From Halalkalibacterium ligniniphilum (GTDB taxonomy: Bacteria; Bacillota; Bacilli; Bacillales; Bacillaceae_D), in assembly GCF_000334155.1 (NCBI RefSeq), contig NZ_ANNK01000169.1, positions 1-64,000 on the forward strand: 64,000 nucleotides of DNA, given 5' to 3'. The position numbers were made by a program, and so were the translations under genes. A model generated the notes under the pieces. The model did no database searches. It saw nothing but the letters and a program-made list of their open reading frames with translations, and had not been told where the DNA came from. Numbering within the stretch: position 1 is the stretch's first letter; the number at the start of each line of letters is the position of its first letter. Below, piece after piece: positions 53,545 to 63,954 of the stretch.

Positions 53545-54078
53545 CTAAATCTTTTCAATCTGTGTGAAATCAAGCTCCACTGGCGTTTCACGGCCAAACA
53601 TATTGACATGAACCTTTAGCTTTTGCTTGTCCACTTGAATCTCTTCAATTGTACCAATGAAGTTTGCAAATGGACCTTCTTTCACTTTCACTGATTCTTT
53701 CAACTCAAAATCAACTTCGGCTTTGCGCTCTTCCATACCCATTTGACGAAGAATGGCATCCACTTCATCTGGTAACAAAGGTGTCGGTTTCGATCCAGCA
53801 CCAGCAGACCCGACAAACCCCGTTACACCTGGTGTGTTTCGCACGACATACCAAGAGTCATCGGTCATAACCATCTCGACCAAAACGTAGCCCGGAAACA
53901 CTTTCCGCGAGACCGACTTACTCTTACCATTTTTCACTTCTGTTTCTTCTTCCACAGGTACGAGCACGCGAAAGATTTTATCAGTCATTTCCATTGAATC
54001 AACGCGTTTTTCTAAATTTGTTTTTACTTTGTTTTCATACCCTGAATACGTATGAACAACATACCAATTTTTTTCCAT
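53545..54078 (-). CDS. nusG: transcription elongation/antitermination factor NusG
   Basis: 177 aa. NGN domain at the N-terminus ('KNWYVVHTYSGYENKVKTNLEKRV') and KOW domain at the C-terminus ('VKEGPFANFIGTIEEIQVDKQKLKVHVNMFGRETPVELDF'). Binds the polymerase clamp; in Bacillus it favours pausing. 82 bases after secE, with an AGGAGGG site. Confidence 0.97.
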   Translation of the reverse strand: MEKNWYVVHTYSGYENKVKTNLEKRVDSMEMTDKIFRVLVPVEEETEVKNGKSKSVSRKVFPGYVLVEMVMTDDSWYVVRNTPGVTGFVGSAGAGSKPTPLLPDEVDAILRQMGMEERKAEVDFELKESVKVKEGPFANFIGTIEEIQVDKQKLKVHVNMFGRETPVELDFTQIEKI

Positions 54079-54160
54079 GGTAAATTAGGACGGTTTTTGT
54101 CCTTCCCTCCTCTTCGGTTCAATCCGTACGACATCTTTTAAAGCGATGAAATCAGGAACA

Positions 54161-54355
54161 TTACCCGAGCAATTCACGAACGAGCGTTGAAATCCCGAAG
54201 TCCACAATCGCAAAAAACACAGTGATAAAGAGAACCGTACCGAGAACAACCAACGTATAGCGAGTCAGCTCTTTACGAGTTGGCCACGAAACACGCTTCA
54301 TCTCCTGCACTACATCACGAAAAAACTTACCAATTCCTTTTACGCCGTCAGCCAT
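54161..54355 (-). CDS. secE: Sec translocon subunit SecE
   Basis: 64 aa with a single C-terminal membrane helix ('LVVLGTVLFITVFFAIVDFGI') and a conserved cytoplasmic amphipathic helix 'FFRDVVQEMKRVSWPTRKEL'. It clamps SecY. I chose the ATG at 54355 with GGAGGTG 5 bases upstream; seven earlier codons do not fit. Confidence 0.95.
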   Translation of the reverse strand: MADGVKGIGKFFRDVVQEMKRVSWPTRKELTRYTLVVLGTVLFITVFFAIVDFGISTLVRELLG

Positions 54356-54655
54356 GACAGACACCTCCAGCACCAATCAATATAGACAAATGATTGCTCT
54401 TCTATTCGGAAAACGCTCCAACTTAAGATAAGGAAACCAGGAAGCTCTTTCGCTTACAGCGCCTTCATTAAGTGATACTGAGCATCATCTTTTGAGCCAT
54501 TTTCATTCATAATGGAAGAGCAAACCGTTATTGAATGTTGTATAAACAAGACTTGGCTTACCGTCGTATTTGACGAAAGCCTCAGTCGTCATCTTACACT
54601 TGCTTCACAGAAAATTCATTTTTTTAGATACAAAAAAACAACCGCTGCTTCTTTT
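54356..54655. other. untranslated gap between rpmGB and secE
   Basis: About 300 bases with no credible gene. It should hold the promoter for secE-nusG. TATACA-like -10 motifs occur (e.g. near 54536-54548), but no hexamer pair is convincing, and there is no clear rho-independent terminator after rpmGB. Confidence 0.4.
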
Positions 54656-54805
54656 TTACTTCGTTTCTAAGTGAAGCGTATGACGATTACAAGTCTTACA
54701 GAACTTCTTCATCTCCATGCGGTCGGAATGGGTTTGCTTATTTGCATGTGTTGTATAATTGCGAGATTTACAATTTTCACAAGCTAAGACTATTTTGCTC
54801 CCCAT
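54656..54805 (-). CDS. rpmGB: 50S ribosomal protein L33, zinc-binding form
   Basis: 49 aa with two CxxC pairs ('CENCKSRN' and 'CKTCNRHT'), the zinc ribbon form. L33 sits near the E site. I start at ATG 54805 with GGGAGGCG upstream; the frame is open 16 codons further. Lies 171 bases after sigH, the usual place in bacilli. Confidence 0.95.
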   Translation of the reverse strand: MGSKIVLACENCKSRNYTTHANKQTHSDRMEMKKFCKTCNRHTLHLETK

Positions 54806-54926
54806 AAACGCCTCCCACTTGACAATAGTACAGACTACCCCAATGTAGCACACAAGATTAGTAGTGTCAATTGTTTCTAAATGTCAAGCAGGAAAGCAGC
54901 GCACAGATTTGCCTTGATTAAATGGC

Positions 54927-54970
54927 AAAAATGAAAAGCGTTGTCCTCCATGACTAGACAGCGCTTTTCT
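54927..54970 (-). terminator. terminator after sigH
   Basis: Stem AAAAGCGCTGTC / GACAACGCTTTT, loop of ~17 bases, followed by ATTTTT on the minus strand. It lies right after the sigH stop. Confidence 0.8.
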
Positions 54971-54976
54971 GACGAA

Positions 54977-55636
54977 TTATAAACTGACTCCCTTTAATTC
55001 AACATACCGCTCTAGCTTCCGTTTGACTCTTTGTAAAGCGTTATCAATTGATTTTACATGACGATTCAAATCAGCTGAGATTTCCTGATAGGATCGTCCG
55101 TCTAAGTAGAGCATAAGTACCTTTCGTTCAAGCTCACTTAAGATTTCGCTCATTTTCAGTTCAATATCATCAAATTCTTCTTGGTTGATTAAAAGCTCTT
55201 CTGGGTCAGTGACACGGCTTCCGCAGATGACATCGAGCAGCGTACGGTCTGACTCTTCATCATACAAAGGCTTGTCTAGAGAAACATAGGAGTTAAGTGG
55301 AATGTGTTTTTGGCGGGTCGCTGTCTTAATAGCGGTAATGATTTGACGGGTAATGCACAGTTCAGCAAAGGCTTTAAAGGAAGAAAGCTTGTCCCCTTTA
55401 AAATCACGGATTGCCTTATACAAACCGATCATGCCTTCTTGCACAATATCTTCGTGATCGGCGCCAATTAAAAAATAAGATCGAGCTTTTGCACGGACAA
55501 AGTTCTTGTATTTTTTGATTAAATACTCAAGAGCCGCTCCGTCTCCCTCACGCACCTTATTGACTAAACGCTCATCCTCAACTTGGTCAACATTCGGCTT
55601 AATTACCGTTACTGTGTCTTTAAGGTCCATGCTCAC
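54977..55636 (-). CDS. sigH: RNA polymerase sigma factor SigH (Spo0H)
   Basis: 219 aa. Directs early stationary-phase and sporulation genes (spo0A, kinA, spoIIA and others in B. subtilis). Region 2 ('EYLIKKYKNFVRAKARSYFLIGADHEDIVQEGMIGLYKAIRDFK') and region 4 HTH ('LSELERKVLMLYLDGRSYQEISADLNRHVKSIDNALQRVKRKLE') are complete. Start: ATG at 55636, the one two codons on is possible. Monocistronic between yacP and a terminator. Confidence 0.96.
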   Translation of the reverse strand: MSMDLKDTVTVIKPNVDQVEDERLVNKVREGDGAALEYLIKKYKNFVRAKARSYFLIGADHEDIVQEGMIGLYKAIRDFKGDKLSSFKAFAELCITRQIITAIKTATRQKHIPLNSYVSLDKPLYDEESDRTLLDVICGSRVTDPEELLINQEEFDDIELKMSEILSELERKVLMLYLDGRSYQEISADLNRHVKSIDNALQRVKRKLERYVELKGVSL

Positions 55637-55715
55637 GATAATCCCTCCGACCTTGGCTGTTGTCTAAATTATAGGAACATTATATAGCACGTTTTTCTAG
55701 AGCGTCAACCGCGTT

Positions 55716-56225
55716 TCAGTCACCTCGACGCCATTTTTCAAAAATTTCTGCCATTTCGTCACTAAGAGGCAATTTTGTCGAATGGCGCTGTTTTTTTGCG
55801 ATTTCGACAGCTTTATCGATTCCCTTTTCTGCTATTTCTGTTTCGATTAAAAGTTCTCGTGCTGACTTACGAAGCGCCCCGCTTCCAAAAATAACCGACT
55901 GCTCAGCAAAGTCAGACGTGGCCACATGAATGCGTGTATCGATTTGTTTTAGCTGCCGGACGAGCTTTTCAATCCGTTCATCAGCCGTTTCATTTTCTCT
56001 CGTATAGATCACATCAACTCTGTGGTTGTTATACTTACGACCAACACCTGACACCATATGTGCGTCGAAGATGATCATCACTTTATATCCCGTATATGCT
56101 TGATATTCTGCTAAAATCTCAACCAGTCGATCTCGAGCTAACCCAAGATCACGATCTTTTAGCTCCCTTAGCTCAGCCCATGCCCCGATCATGTTATAAC
56201 CGTCGACGAGCAAGATCTCTTTCAT
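55716..56225 (-). CDS. rae1: ribosome A-site endoribonuclease Rae1 (YacP), NYN domain
   Basis: 169 aa PIN-like NYN domain with 'LLVDGYNMIGAW' (first catalytic Asp), 'IIFDAH' (second Asp) and 'ATSDFAEQSVIFG' (third Asp). Rae1 cleaves certain mRNAs in the ribosomal A site in B. subtilis. Only one base lies between it and rlmB, so it is translated with it. Confidence 0.93.
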   Translation of the reverse strand: MKEILLVDGYNMIGAWAELRELKDRDLGLARDRLVEILAEYQAYTGYKVMIIFDAHMVSGVGRKYNNHRVDVIYTRENETADERIEKLVRQLKQIDTRIHVATSDFAEQSVIFGSGALRKSARELLIETEIAEKGIDKAVEIAKKQRHSTKLPLSDEMAEIFEKWRRGD

Positions 56226-56226
56226 G

Positions 56227-56976
56227 TTACTGTCGTCCTAACGGCGAACGTTTTCGGTAAACTTCATACATTAATAAACTCGCAGCAACAGAGGCATTTA
56301 ATGACGTTACATGCCCAACCATCGGAATGTGCACTAAAAAATCACATTTCTCTTTTACTAATCGGCTGATCCCTTTCCCTTCGCTGCCAATGACTAAAGC
56401 GATTGGCATATCAAAGCGAGCTCCGCGGAAGTCTTCACTTCCTTTTGCATCAGTCCCAATAAACCAAATACCTCGTTTTTTTAGCTCGTCCATGGTTCTT
56501 GCAAGATTAGTGACCCTTGCAACAGGCACATATTCAATCGCCCCTGTGGACGCTTTGGCCACCGTTTGCGTCAAGCCAACTGCACGGCGCTTAGGAATAA
56601 TAACGCCATGAACACCAACTGCATCGGCCGTCCGTAAAATCGACCCAAGATTATGTGGGTCTTCCACTTCATCAAGAACAATGAAAAAAGGCTCTTCCTG
56701 CTTCTCTGCTGCACGGGCAAACAGATCCTCCAGATCAGCATAATCATAAGCCGCAACCGAAGCCACAACGCCCTGGTGATTTTCCCGCTCAACAAGCTGC
56801 TCGAGCTTCTTTTTTGGGACGTGCTGAACGAGTACTCCCTGCTCCTTTGCTAGCTGCACCACTTTTGCCATTTGTCCTTTTTGCGAGCCTTCAGCAATCC
56901 AAATTTTATTGATCGCATGCCCCGCTCGCAGCGCTTCGATGATCGGGTTTTTCCCCATAATAAACTCACTTTTCAC
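56227..56976 (-). CDS. rlmB: 23S rRNA (guanosine-2'-O-)-methyltransferase RlmB
   Basis: 249 aa SPOUT methyltransferase. N-terminal substrate-binding part (~1-75), then the trefoil-knot domain with 'LDEVEDPHNLGSILRTADAVGVHGVI', 'IALVIGSEGKGISRL' and 'HIPMVGHVTSLNASVAASLLMYE'. RlmB modifies G2251 of the P loop in E. coli. Starts at GTG (GGAGG, 9 bases), 11 bases inside mrnC. Confidence 0.92.
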   Translation of the reverse strand: MKSEFIMGKNPIIEALRAGHAINKIWIAEGSQKGQMAKVVQLAKEQGVLVQHVPKKKLEQLVERENHQGVVASVAAYDYADLEDLFARAAEKQEEPFFIVLDEVEDPHNLGSILRTADAVGVHGVIIPKRRAVGLTQTVAKASTGAIEYVPVARVTNLARTMDELKKRGIWFIGTDAKGSEDFRGARFDMPIALVIGSEGKGISRLVKEKCDFLVHIPMVGHVTSLNASVAASLLMYEVYRKRSPLGRQ

Positions 56977-57403
56977 CTTGTGAAGCCTCCTTTTCTATTG
57001 GTGTATCAACAATAACAAATAAGTGCTGCACGAGTTCATCCATTCGAGGCTGCTGTTCGGTTAAATACAAATAGCCAAGCAGAGCTTCAAGTCCCGTCGC
57101 ATAACGGTACGTATTAACATCGGTGTTTTTAGGAATCGTTCCCGACTTCGCGTTGCGTCCACGCTTTGCTACGGCCTCTTCTTCTGGTGATAACCGTCCT
57201 TCTTTGAGCCAATGATGCAAGACAGCCGCCTGGGCCTTCGCCGAAACATATCGGGTTGCCTCAACGTGCAGCCGGTGTGGCCGCACATTTCCTTTTGCGA
57301 TAAGATGAAAACGAACATACATATCGAGTACAGCATCTCCCATATAAGCTAAGGCTAAGGCATTAAGCTGACGTAAATCCGTTGTTACTTCTGTTATTTT
57401 CAT
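56966..57403 (-). CDS. mrnC: Mini-ribonuclease III (MrnC)
   Basis: 145 aa. Matures 23S rRNA ends in bacilli; RNase III-like without the double-strand RNA-binding domain. Catalytic motifs 'LALAYMGDAVLDMYVR' and 'ATGLEALLGYLYL' are present. 3 bases after cysS, overlaps rlmB by 11 bases, so it is in the cysE-cysS-mrnC-rlmB-rae1 chain. Confidence 0.95.
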   Translation of the reverse strand: MKITEVTTDLRQLNALALAYMGDAVLDMYVRFHLIAKGNVRPHRLHVEATRYVSAKAQAAVLHHWLKEGRLSPEEEAVAKRGRNAKSGTIPKNTDVNTYRYATGLEALLGYLYLTEQQPRMDELVQHLFVIVDTPIEKEASQGEK

Positions 57404-57406
57404 TGT

Positions 57407-58804
57407 CTAGCCCCGCTTCCACCGAACACCCTGTGGCGTATCCTCTAACAAAATCCCTTGTTCTTTCAACTTATCCCGGATTTGGTCTGCTCTTGCAAAA
57501 TCTCTCGCTTTACGGGCTTCATTTCGTTCGATAATCAACTGCTCAATCTCTTCATCTAAAAGCTGCTCTTGCTCTTCAAGATCAATGCCGAGCACACTCG
57601 TAATTTCCTCAAACAGGTTCAAAAAGCCTTCTAAAACAGCCTTTGAGGTTTGTTCTTCTCGAAGATAGACATTGGCTTCTTTAGCGAGGTCAAAGAGTGT
57701 GGATATTCCGTTTGCGCTGTTGAAATCATCATCCATTTCTTCAATAAACCGTGCTTTTAAGCCATTGATACGCTCAAGCCAATCTCCTTTTTCCCCGTAA
57801 TCAACCGTCTCTTGCAACCGATGCTTCAAACTAGCGACAGACGTTTTTAAACGCTCCAATCCGTTCTTTGCTCCTTCAAGAAGCTCATCACTGAAGTTAA
57901 TCGGGCTTCTGTAGTGAGCCATAAGCATAAAAAACCGCACGACTTCTGGAGAATGCTGTTGAATCATGTCAGTCGCCAACACAAAATTTCCGAGCGATTT
58001 CGACATTTTTTCATTGTTTATATTAATAAATCCGTTATGCAACCAGTAATTTGCCATTGGTTTTCCAGTCAACGCTTCCGATTGGGCGATTTCATTTTCA
58101 TGATGTGGGAAGGTTAAATCCTGACCACCGGCATGAATATCAATCGTATCCCCTAAATATTTTTTTACCATCGCTGAGCATTCAATATGCCAGCCTGGTC
58201 TCCCCTCTCCCCAAGGGCTACTCCAAAAAACTTCCCCTTCTTTGGCAGCCTTCCAAAGGACAAAATCAAGGGGGTCTTCCTTACGCTCATCAACTTCAAT
58301 TCGGGCACCTGAACGTAAATCAGCGATGGATTGAGAAGAAAGCTTTCCGTATTCATCAAACTTCCGCGTCCGAAAGTAGACATCTCCGCCAGCTTCATAA
58401 GCGAAGCCTTTCTCAATCAGCCCTTCAATGAATTGAATGATTTCAGGGATGGTTTCGGTCACACGTGGATGATGGTCTGCTTCTTTGACGCCTAAAGCAT
58501 GGGTATCATACTGATAGGCTTCGATAAAACGATTGGCTACGGCAAACACATCTTCTCCCATCTCTTTGGCCACACGAATAATTTTATCATCTACATCGGT
58601 AAAATTGGATACATACGTCACATCGTAGCCGCGGTACTCCAAATAGCGCCGTACCATATCATATACAATGGGTGGCCGGGCGTTGCCAATATGGATATAG
58701 TTGTACACGGTCGGGCCGCATACGTACATCTTAACTTTCCCTTCTTCTAAGGGAACAAACGGCTCCTTTTTCTTCGTTAAACTATTGTACACATGAATCG
58801 CCAT
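57407..58804 (-). CDS. cysS: cysteinyl-tRNA synthetase
   Basis: 465 aa class I enzyme. HIGH-type 'HIGNARP' and KMSKS 'KMSKS' motifs are present, and the zinc ligands that select Cys lie in 'YVCGPTVYN', '[11 protein letters not shown]' and '[18 protein letters not shown]'. I start at the ATG 58804, 6 bases after AAGGAGTG. Controlled by the upstream T-box, so its transcription rises when tRNA-Cys is uncharged. Confidence 0.97.
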   Translation of the reverse strand: MAIHVYNSLTKKKEPFVPLEEGKVKMYVCGPTVYNYIHIGNARPPIVYDMVRRYLEYRGYDVTYVSNFTDVDDKIIRVAKEMGEDVFAVANRFIEAYQYDTHALGVKEADHHPRVTETIPEIIQFIEGLIEKGFAYEAGGDVYFRTRKFDEYGKLSSQSIADLRSGARIEVDERKEDPLDFVLWKAAKEGEVFWSSPWGEGRPGWHIECSAMVKKYLGDTIDIHAGGQDLTFPHHENEIAQSEALTGKPMANYWLHNGFININNEKMSKSLGNFVLATDMIQQHSPEVVRFFMLMAHYRSPINFSDELLEGAKNGLERLKTSVASLKHRLQETVDYGEKGDWLERINGLKARFIEEMDDDFNSANGISTLFDLAKEANVYLREEQTSKAVLEGFLNLFEEITSVLGIDLEEQEQLLDEEIEQLIIERNEARKARDFARADQIRDKLKEQGILLEDTPQGVRWKRG

Positions 58805-58833
58805 CTGATTCACTCCTTAGGTTTTCCTATACA

Positions 58834-59505
58834 TTATGAATGCTTCCGGTCATTTGCAGGTTGTTCTCGTAACCTTTCCAGCTCTTCTTGCAACTGTCTT
58901 ACTTGCTCTTCAAGTTCACGAAACTTATCGGCGACCGGATCAGGTAGAAGGTGATGATCAAGATCACCGTTGATCTTCACACCATCACGAATGACCACTC
59001 GCCCAGGGATACCAACAACGGTTGAATTCGGTGGCACTTCTTTTAAGACCACAGAGCCTGCCCCAACACGAGCATTTTTCCCAATTGTAAATGAGCCAAG
59101 AATTTTTGCACCTGAAGCGATAAGTACGTTGTCCTCAATGGTCGGATGTCGTTTCCCTTTCTCTTTTCCGGTACCGCCGAGCGTCACCCCTTGATAAATG
59201 GTGACATTGTCTCCGATTTCACAGGTTTCCCCAATGACAACACCCATGCCATGGTCGATAAATAGACGCTGGCCGATTTGGGCTCCCGGATGAATTTCAA
59301 TCCCTGTAATAAAACGACTCACCTGGGAAAGCAGCCGGGCAATAAAATACAATTTCTTTTTCCAAAGCCAATGAGCTATTCGGTGTGACCAAATGGCATG
59401 GACACCAGAATACGTAAAGACGACCTCTAATCGGCTTCTTGCCGCAGGATCCTGTTCAAATACAACATCAATATCATTCAATAACGTTTGAAACGCTTTT
59501 TTCAC
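58834..59505 (-). CDS. cysE: serine O-acetyltransferase
   Basis: 223 aa, left-handed beta-helix (hexapeptide repeats ~70-190, e.g. '[34 protein letters not shown]'). Makes O-acetylserine, the sulfide acceptor in cysteine synthesis. I start at GTG 59505 ('MKKAFQ') preceded by GGGGGAG; eight earlier codons lack support. First gene after the Cys T-box; followed by cysS (29 bases). Confidence 0.95.
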   Translation of the reverse strand: MKKAFQTLLNDIDVVFEQDPAARSRLEVVFTYSGVHAIWSHRIAHWLWKKKLYFIARLLSQVSRFITGIEIHPGAQIGQRLFIDHGMGVVIGETCEIGDNVTIYQGVTLGGTGKEKGKRHPTIEDNVLIASGAKILGSFTIGKNARVGAGSVVLKEVPPNSTVVGIPGRVVIRDGVKINGDLDHHLLPDPVADKFRELEEQVRQLQEELERLREQPANDRKHS

Positions 59506-59611
59506 ACCCTCTCCCCCTTCTCTCACGTGAATATCTTCATTTCATTGTCCCTATTAAAATCTTCTCCATCGGTAACGCATGGTAATATCATGGAAGCCAA
59601 GCTATGGCTAT

Positions 59612-59850
59612 AAAAAAACGCCCCTGTGCACGTAGGCACAGAGACGCTATTTAGCGCGGTTCCACTCTGTTTAAGCAGTCTTTCTGCTTCACTTTTTTGC
59701 GCATAACGACGCAACCCGCTCTTATTTACTATCATTCAATAAGAGACTCAGAGGTGCATGTTCAAGCTACGAGTGCTTAAACCACTTTCAGCCTAGGCGG
59801 TTCTTTCTGTGAAGCACGAATGTAACTTTACTTTTCCTCTTCCACGCTTT
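59612..59850 (-). promoter_or_regulatory. T-box leader, cysteine-specific, before cysE-cysS
   Basis: Minus-strand leader. The T-box core GTGGAACCGCG (complement at 59654-59666) is followed by a terminator stem GCGTCTCTGTGC / GCACAGGGGCG and T7 (59612-59647). Upstream, in the expected specifier loop context (GAACATGCACC), lies TGC (59756-59758), a Cys codon. T-boxes bind uncharged tRNA by codon and T-box sequence and then let transcription pass. Matches the known cysE T-box place in bacilli, between gltX and cysE. Confidence 0.9.
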
Positions 59851-59854
59851 TTCT

Positions 59855-61315
59855 TTATTTGTTAAGCAAGCTTGTTAAACGGGTAATAACAACCGCTTTG
59901 CCTAATAGTTCGATCGCATTTGGCAGCTCAGGACCGTGTGTCTGACCGGTTGTTGCAACACGAATTGGCATGAAGAGCTTCTTCCCTTTTTCCCCTGTTG
60001 CCTTTTGCGTTGCTTTAATCGCTGCTTTAATGTTTGCTGCAGACCACTCTTCTAACGTCTCCAATTCATTTAAGAAGCCTTGCAGAACATTTGGCACTTG
60101 TTCTTCAGCCAATACAGCTTTTGCCTCATCATTATACTCAATTTCTGTCTTAAAAAACAACTCTGTAAGTTCAACGATTTCAGCCCCATACTGAAGCTGT
60201 TCATGATACAGGCTAATCAGTTGTTTTGTCCATTCAAGACGCTCTTCGCTTAAGTCCTCTGGTACTCTTCCTGCTTTTTGCAAGTGAGGAAGGGTTAGCT
60301 CAACGACTCTTTCTAAAGCTGCATTTTTAATATATTGGTTATTCATCCATGCAAGCTTATCAGTATCAAAGACAGCTGGAGCTTTTGAAACGCGCTCTAG
60401 GCTGAATTGCTCTGCAAGCTCATCCAGAGAGAAAATTTCTTCTTCTCCAACTGGTGACCAGCCTAACAATGCCAAGAAGTTCACAAGCGCCTCTGGCATA
60501 TAGCCAAGCTCTTTGTATTGTTCAACAAATTGTATGATTGATTCATCTCTCTTACTCATTTTTTGGCGGTTTGGATTTAAAATAAGGGATGCATGAGCAA
60601 ATCGCGGCACTTCCCAACCAAATGCCTCATAAAGCATGACCTGTCTTGGTGTGTTTGACAAGTGCTCTTCGCCACGAATAACATGAGAGATGTTCATTAA
60701 ATGATCATCCACGACAACAGCAAAATTGTACATCGGTACACCGTCTTTACGTGCAATGACAAAATCACCAATGCCATCGGACTCAAAGGAAACATCCCCG
60801 CGAACAGCGTCATCAATCGTAATGGTCTTTCCTTCTGGAACTCGGAAGCGAACAACTGGCTTAATGCCCTTTGCTTCATAAGCCTGACGCTGTTCCTCCG
60901 TTAGATTCCGATCACGACCACTATATTTCGGCATCTCACCACGAGCAATCTGTGCTTGGCGCTCCGCTTCTAGTTCTTCTTCTGTCATATAGCAATAGTA
61001 TGCCTTACCCTCATCAAGCAATTGTTGAAGATAAACCTTATAAATGTCGAGTCGCTCCATACAGCTATAAGGTCCATACTCTCCACCCACATCAATACTT
61101 TCATCCCATTCAATCCCAAGCCATTTTAAGCTATCGAAGAGCTTTTCTTTCGCCTGGCCAACATTGCGGGCTTGATCCGTATCCTCAATCCGCATAATGA
61201 ATTTTCCACCTTGCTTCCGGGCAAAAAGATAGTTAAAGAGGGCAGAGCGGGCCCCTCCAATATGTAAATGACCTGTTGGACTCGGGGCAAAACGAACTCT
61301 TACTTCATTTCCCAT
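59855..61315 (-). CDS. gltX: glutamyl-tRNA synthetase
   Basis: 486 aa class I enzyme. '[24 protein letters not shown]' (HIGH) and 'KMSKRDES' (KMSKS) present. Charges tRNA-Glu, and in bacilli also tRNA-Gln before transamidation by GatCAB. I start at ATG 61315 with GGAAGGTG 6 bases upstream; eight earlier codons are not conserved. 156 bases after ispF. Confidence 0.96.
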   Translation of the reverse strand: MGNEVRVRFAPSPTGHLHIGGARSALFNYLFARKQGGKFIMRIEDTDQARNVGQAKEKLFDSLKWLGIEWDESIDVGGEYGPYSCMERLDIYKVYLQQLLDEGKAYYCYMTEEELEAERQAQIARGEMPKYSGRDRNLTEEQRQAYEAKGIKPVVRFRVPEGKTITIDDAVRGDVSFESDGIGDFVIARKDGVPMYNFAVVVDDHLMNISHVIRGEEHLSNTPRQVMLYEAFGWEVPRFAHASLILNPNRQKMSKRDESIIQFVEQYKELGYMPEALVNFLALLGWSPVGEEEIFSLDELAEQFSLERVSKAPAVFDTDKLAWMNNQYIKNAALERVVELTLPHLQKAGRVPEDLSEERLEWTKQLISLYHEQLQYGAEIVELTELFFKTEIEYNDEAKAVLAEEQVPNVLQGFLNELETLEEWSAANIKAAIKATQKATGEKGKKLFMPIRVATTGQTHGPELPNAIELLGKAVVITRLTSLLNK

Positions 61316-61470
61316 ATTCGACACCTTCCATTTCTTCATGTATTCATCGATGACCGTTTTCGATTTCTCTTATCAAGCTGTTGTTGCTCTGTATCTTGAA
61401 TTATTCTGTATCCATCGACAAAGCTTGTCCCTTATTTTATCACCAAGGTCGCTAAGCTGGTCAAGGGTTT

Positions 61471-61953
61471 CTATCCGTTGTTTTGCTGTAATAGAATTAC
61501 TGCTTGTGCTGCGATCCCTTCTTTCCGACCTGTAAAACCGAGATTTTCAGTCGTTGTCGCCTTCACATTGATTTGCGTTTCATCCGCTTCTAAAAGGGCG
61601 GCGATTCTTGCCCGAATTGCCGGAATATGCGGCGCCATTTTCGGTGCTTGGGCGATGATGGTACAGTCAATATTCCCAAGCTTATAGCCTTTCTCCTTTA
61701 CAAGCTTCCATACATGCTCAAGGAGCTTGCCTGAATCAGCATCTTTAAATGTAGGATCCGTATCCGGGAAGTGCTTGCCAATGTCTCCTTCCCCAATCGC
61801 ACCAAGTGCTGCATCAGCAACTGTATGAAGCAAGACATCGGCATCAGAATGGCCCAAAAGCCCTTTTTCATACGGAATCTCAATCCCACCAATAATAAGA
61901 GGACGTCCCTCCACTAGTTGATGAACGTCAAAGCCTTGTCCAATTCGTATCAT
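61471..61953 (-). CDS. ispF: 2-C-methyl-D-erythritol 2,4-cyclodiphosphate synthase
   Basis: 160 aa, trimeric zinc enzyme of the MEP isoprenoid pathway. '[11 protein letters not shown]' (zinc Asp and His) and '[19 protein letters not shown]'-like '[18 protein letters not shown]' motifs are intact. Overlaps the ispD stop by 4 bases, so translationally coupled. Confidence 0.97.
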   Translation of the reverse strand: MIRIGQGFDVHQLVEGRPLIIGGIEIPYEKGLLGHSDADVLLHTVADAALGAIGEGDIGKHFPDTDPTFKDADSGKLLEHVWKLVKEKGYKLGNIDCTIIAQAPKMAPHIPAIRARIAALLEADETQINVKATTTENLGFTGRKEGIAAQAVILLQQNNG

Positions 61954-62639
61954 CTAGTCTCTCCCTTTCTGTTTAGAATCGCTTCAGCAAAAATCACATC
62001 TTCCGGCGTGGTCAGCTTCATATTAAAATAGTCTCCCTCAACAATATAGACATCGTGACCATCCCACTCAGCGAGGCTCGCATCATCTGTTCCGAGAATC
62101 CCCGCTTCCATTGCTTTTTGGTGTACGCTTTGGATGAGGGGAAGAGTGAAGGCTTGTGGCGTTTGTACAGCCCAAAGCTCCTCTCGCTTCATCGTCTCCT
62201 CTACTCGCTTTCCCGACACCCGCTTGACTGTATCTTTCACAGGCACAGCGACGATGGCGGCTCCCTTCTCTGCTGCTTGCTCTACAAGTGCGTGAATCGT
62301 CGTTTCCTTAATAAATGGACGAGCACCATCGTGAATTAAGACTACAGTGTTTCCTTTTAATTGGTCCAACCCTGCTTTTACACTATTCTGGCGCTCTTTC
62401 CCTCCTTGAACAATGGACGTAACCTTCGATAGTCCATAGGTTTTAACGAGGGCACTCATCGTTTCAAGCTCAGATTGATTCGCTACAACAACCATTTGCT
62501 CACACCACGGATCGTTCTCAAACACCTCAAGGGTATGAACAATGACAGGCTTCCTTGCGAGCTCGATAAATTGTTTATTTTTACCGGCGTTCATCCGCTT
62601 TCCTTGACCAGCTGCAGGGATGACAACGGAATAGTTCAT
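61950..62639 (-). CDS. ispD: 2-C-methyl-D-erythritol 4-phosphate cytidylyltransferase
   Basis: 229 aa. Third step of the MEP pathway, CTP-dependent. '[19 protein letters not shown]' (nucleotide-binding loop), '[10 protein letters not shown]' and 'TDDASLAEW' motifs present. Preceded by a terminator of yacL; AGGAGAG site at the start. Together with ispF gives two consecutive steps (third and fifth) of the route. Confidence 0.97.
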   Translation of the reverse strand: MNYSVVIPAAGQGKRMNAGKNKQFIELARKPVIVHTLEVFENDPWCEQMVVVANQSELETMSALVKTYGLSKVTSIVQGGKERQNSVKAGLDQLKGNTVVLIHDGARPFIKETTIHALVEQAAEKGAAIVAVPVKDTVKRVSGKRVEETMKREELWAVQTPQAFTLPLIQSVHQKAMEAGILGTDDASLAEWDGHDVYIVEGDYFNMKLTTPEDVIFAEAILNRKGETR

Positions 62640-62814
62640 CTCTCTTCTCTCCTATCAAGGGTCATTCAATTTAGGATTCGCTCTATTTTATCATGTTCCC
62701 ACGATCGACGGCATACAATCGTAAGAAAAAAGCTTGTTCATTCGATTTCTCTTCGAAAAACTTGCCAGTGGAAGTCTTCGTTCACTTCTTATCTGTACGA
62801 TTGGCGAACAAAAG

Positions 62815-62846
62815 CAAAAAAGCGCCTCCCTATAAAGAAGAAGCGC
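62815..62846 (-). terminator. terminator after yacL
   Basis: Stem GCGCTTC / GAGGCGC with 11-base loop followed by T6 on the minus strand, 14 bases after the yacL stop. Confidence 0.8.
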
Positions 62847-62859
62847 CCTTTATTTCGTG

Positions 62860-63954
62860 TTATAACGCTTTTTCAAGCAACTTCGGCTTCGCAAAAATCA
62901 TTCTTCCTGCACTTGTTTGCAGCACACTTGTAACAATGACATCAATATGCTTGCCAATGTAATCACGTCCACCTTCCACGACGATCATCGTCCCATCGTC
63001 CAGATAAGCAACCCCCTGATTTTGTTCTTTCCCATCCTTAATGACCTGAACCTTCATCTCTTCCCCTGGAAGAACAACAGGCTTTACGGCGTTGGCTAAG
63101 TCGTTAATATTTAGAACCGCAACGCCTTGTAGCTCACAAACTTTGTTCAAGTTAAAGTCATTGGTGACGACAACACCAGATAGAATTTTTGCCAATTTAA
63201 TGAGCTTACTATCGACTTCTTGAATCTCTTCAAAGTCTCCTTCATAAATCTCAACTTTAATCGGCAGTTCCTTTTGAATTTTATTAAGAATATCCAAGCC
63301 GCGACGACCACGATTCCTCTTTAAAACATCGGATGAATCAGCAATATGTTGAAGCTCCTCAAGAACAAATGCTGGAATAACGAGTGTTCCTTCAAGAAAT
63401 CCCGTTTTGCAAATATCTGCAATACGACCATCAATGATCACACTTGTATCTAAAATTTTCAGTTCTTGCCCTTTTTGAGCTTTCGCTTCTTCCTCTTCCT
63501 TCTTTTTACTTCCAAACCCTTTTGTCATCGTAAAAAGATGAATAAGTTCATCTCTCTTTTTAAATCCAATTTGAAAGCCAAAATAACCAAGGAAGAATGT
63601 AATAAAAATAGGGAGTACAGTACTTACTACAGGAATGGCAAAATTATTAAGAGGAATACCTATTAAAAATGCAACTATAAGCCCAATAATTAGACCCATC
63701 GTACCAAATAAAACATCGGTGACAGGGGCTTTCACAATCGCTTCTTCCATTAAGCGCATTAATCCAACAATATAATCAGCCAACCAAAAGGTTGCAACAA
63801 ATAAAATAATTGCTCCAATAACGGCCCCAACATATGGACTTGTTAACCAGGCAGGACCGCCAATATTTAATAAATGGATGAGTTCAGGAATAAAGACAAA
63901 ACCTACCGTTCCTCCAACTAAAACGAAAAAAAGTTGCACGATCCGTTTCAGCAT
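62860..63954 (-). CDS. yacL: YacL-like PIN/TRAM domain membrane protein
   Basis: 364 aa. Four N-terminal membrane helices (~5-115), then a PIN-type nuclease domain (~170-300) with acidic residues in '[16 protein letters not shown]' and '[11 protein letters not shown]', then a C-terminal TRAM domain ('[33 protein letters not shown]'). Function not established. I start at ATG 63954, 6 bases after AAAGGAGGTG. Lies before ispD as in B. subtilis. Confidence 0.93.
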   Translation of the reverse strand: MLKRIVQLFFVLVGGTVGFVFIPELIHLLNIGGPAWLTSPYVGAVIGAIILFVATFWLADYIVGLMRLMEEAIVKAPVTDVLFGTMGLIIGLIVAFLIGIPLNNFAIPVVSTVLPIFITFFLGYFGFQIGFKKRDELIHLFTMTKGFGSKKKEEEEAKAQKGQELKILDTSVIIDGRIADICKTGFLEGTLVIPAFVLEELQHIADSSDVLKRNRGRRGLDILNKIQKELPIKVEIYEGDFEEIQEVDSKLIKLAKILSGVVVTNDFNLNKVCELQGVAVLNINDLANAVKPVVLPGEEMKVQVIKDGKEQNQGVAYLDDGTMIVVEGGRDYIGKHIDVIVTSVLQTSAGRMIFAKPKLLEKAL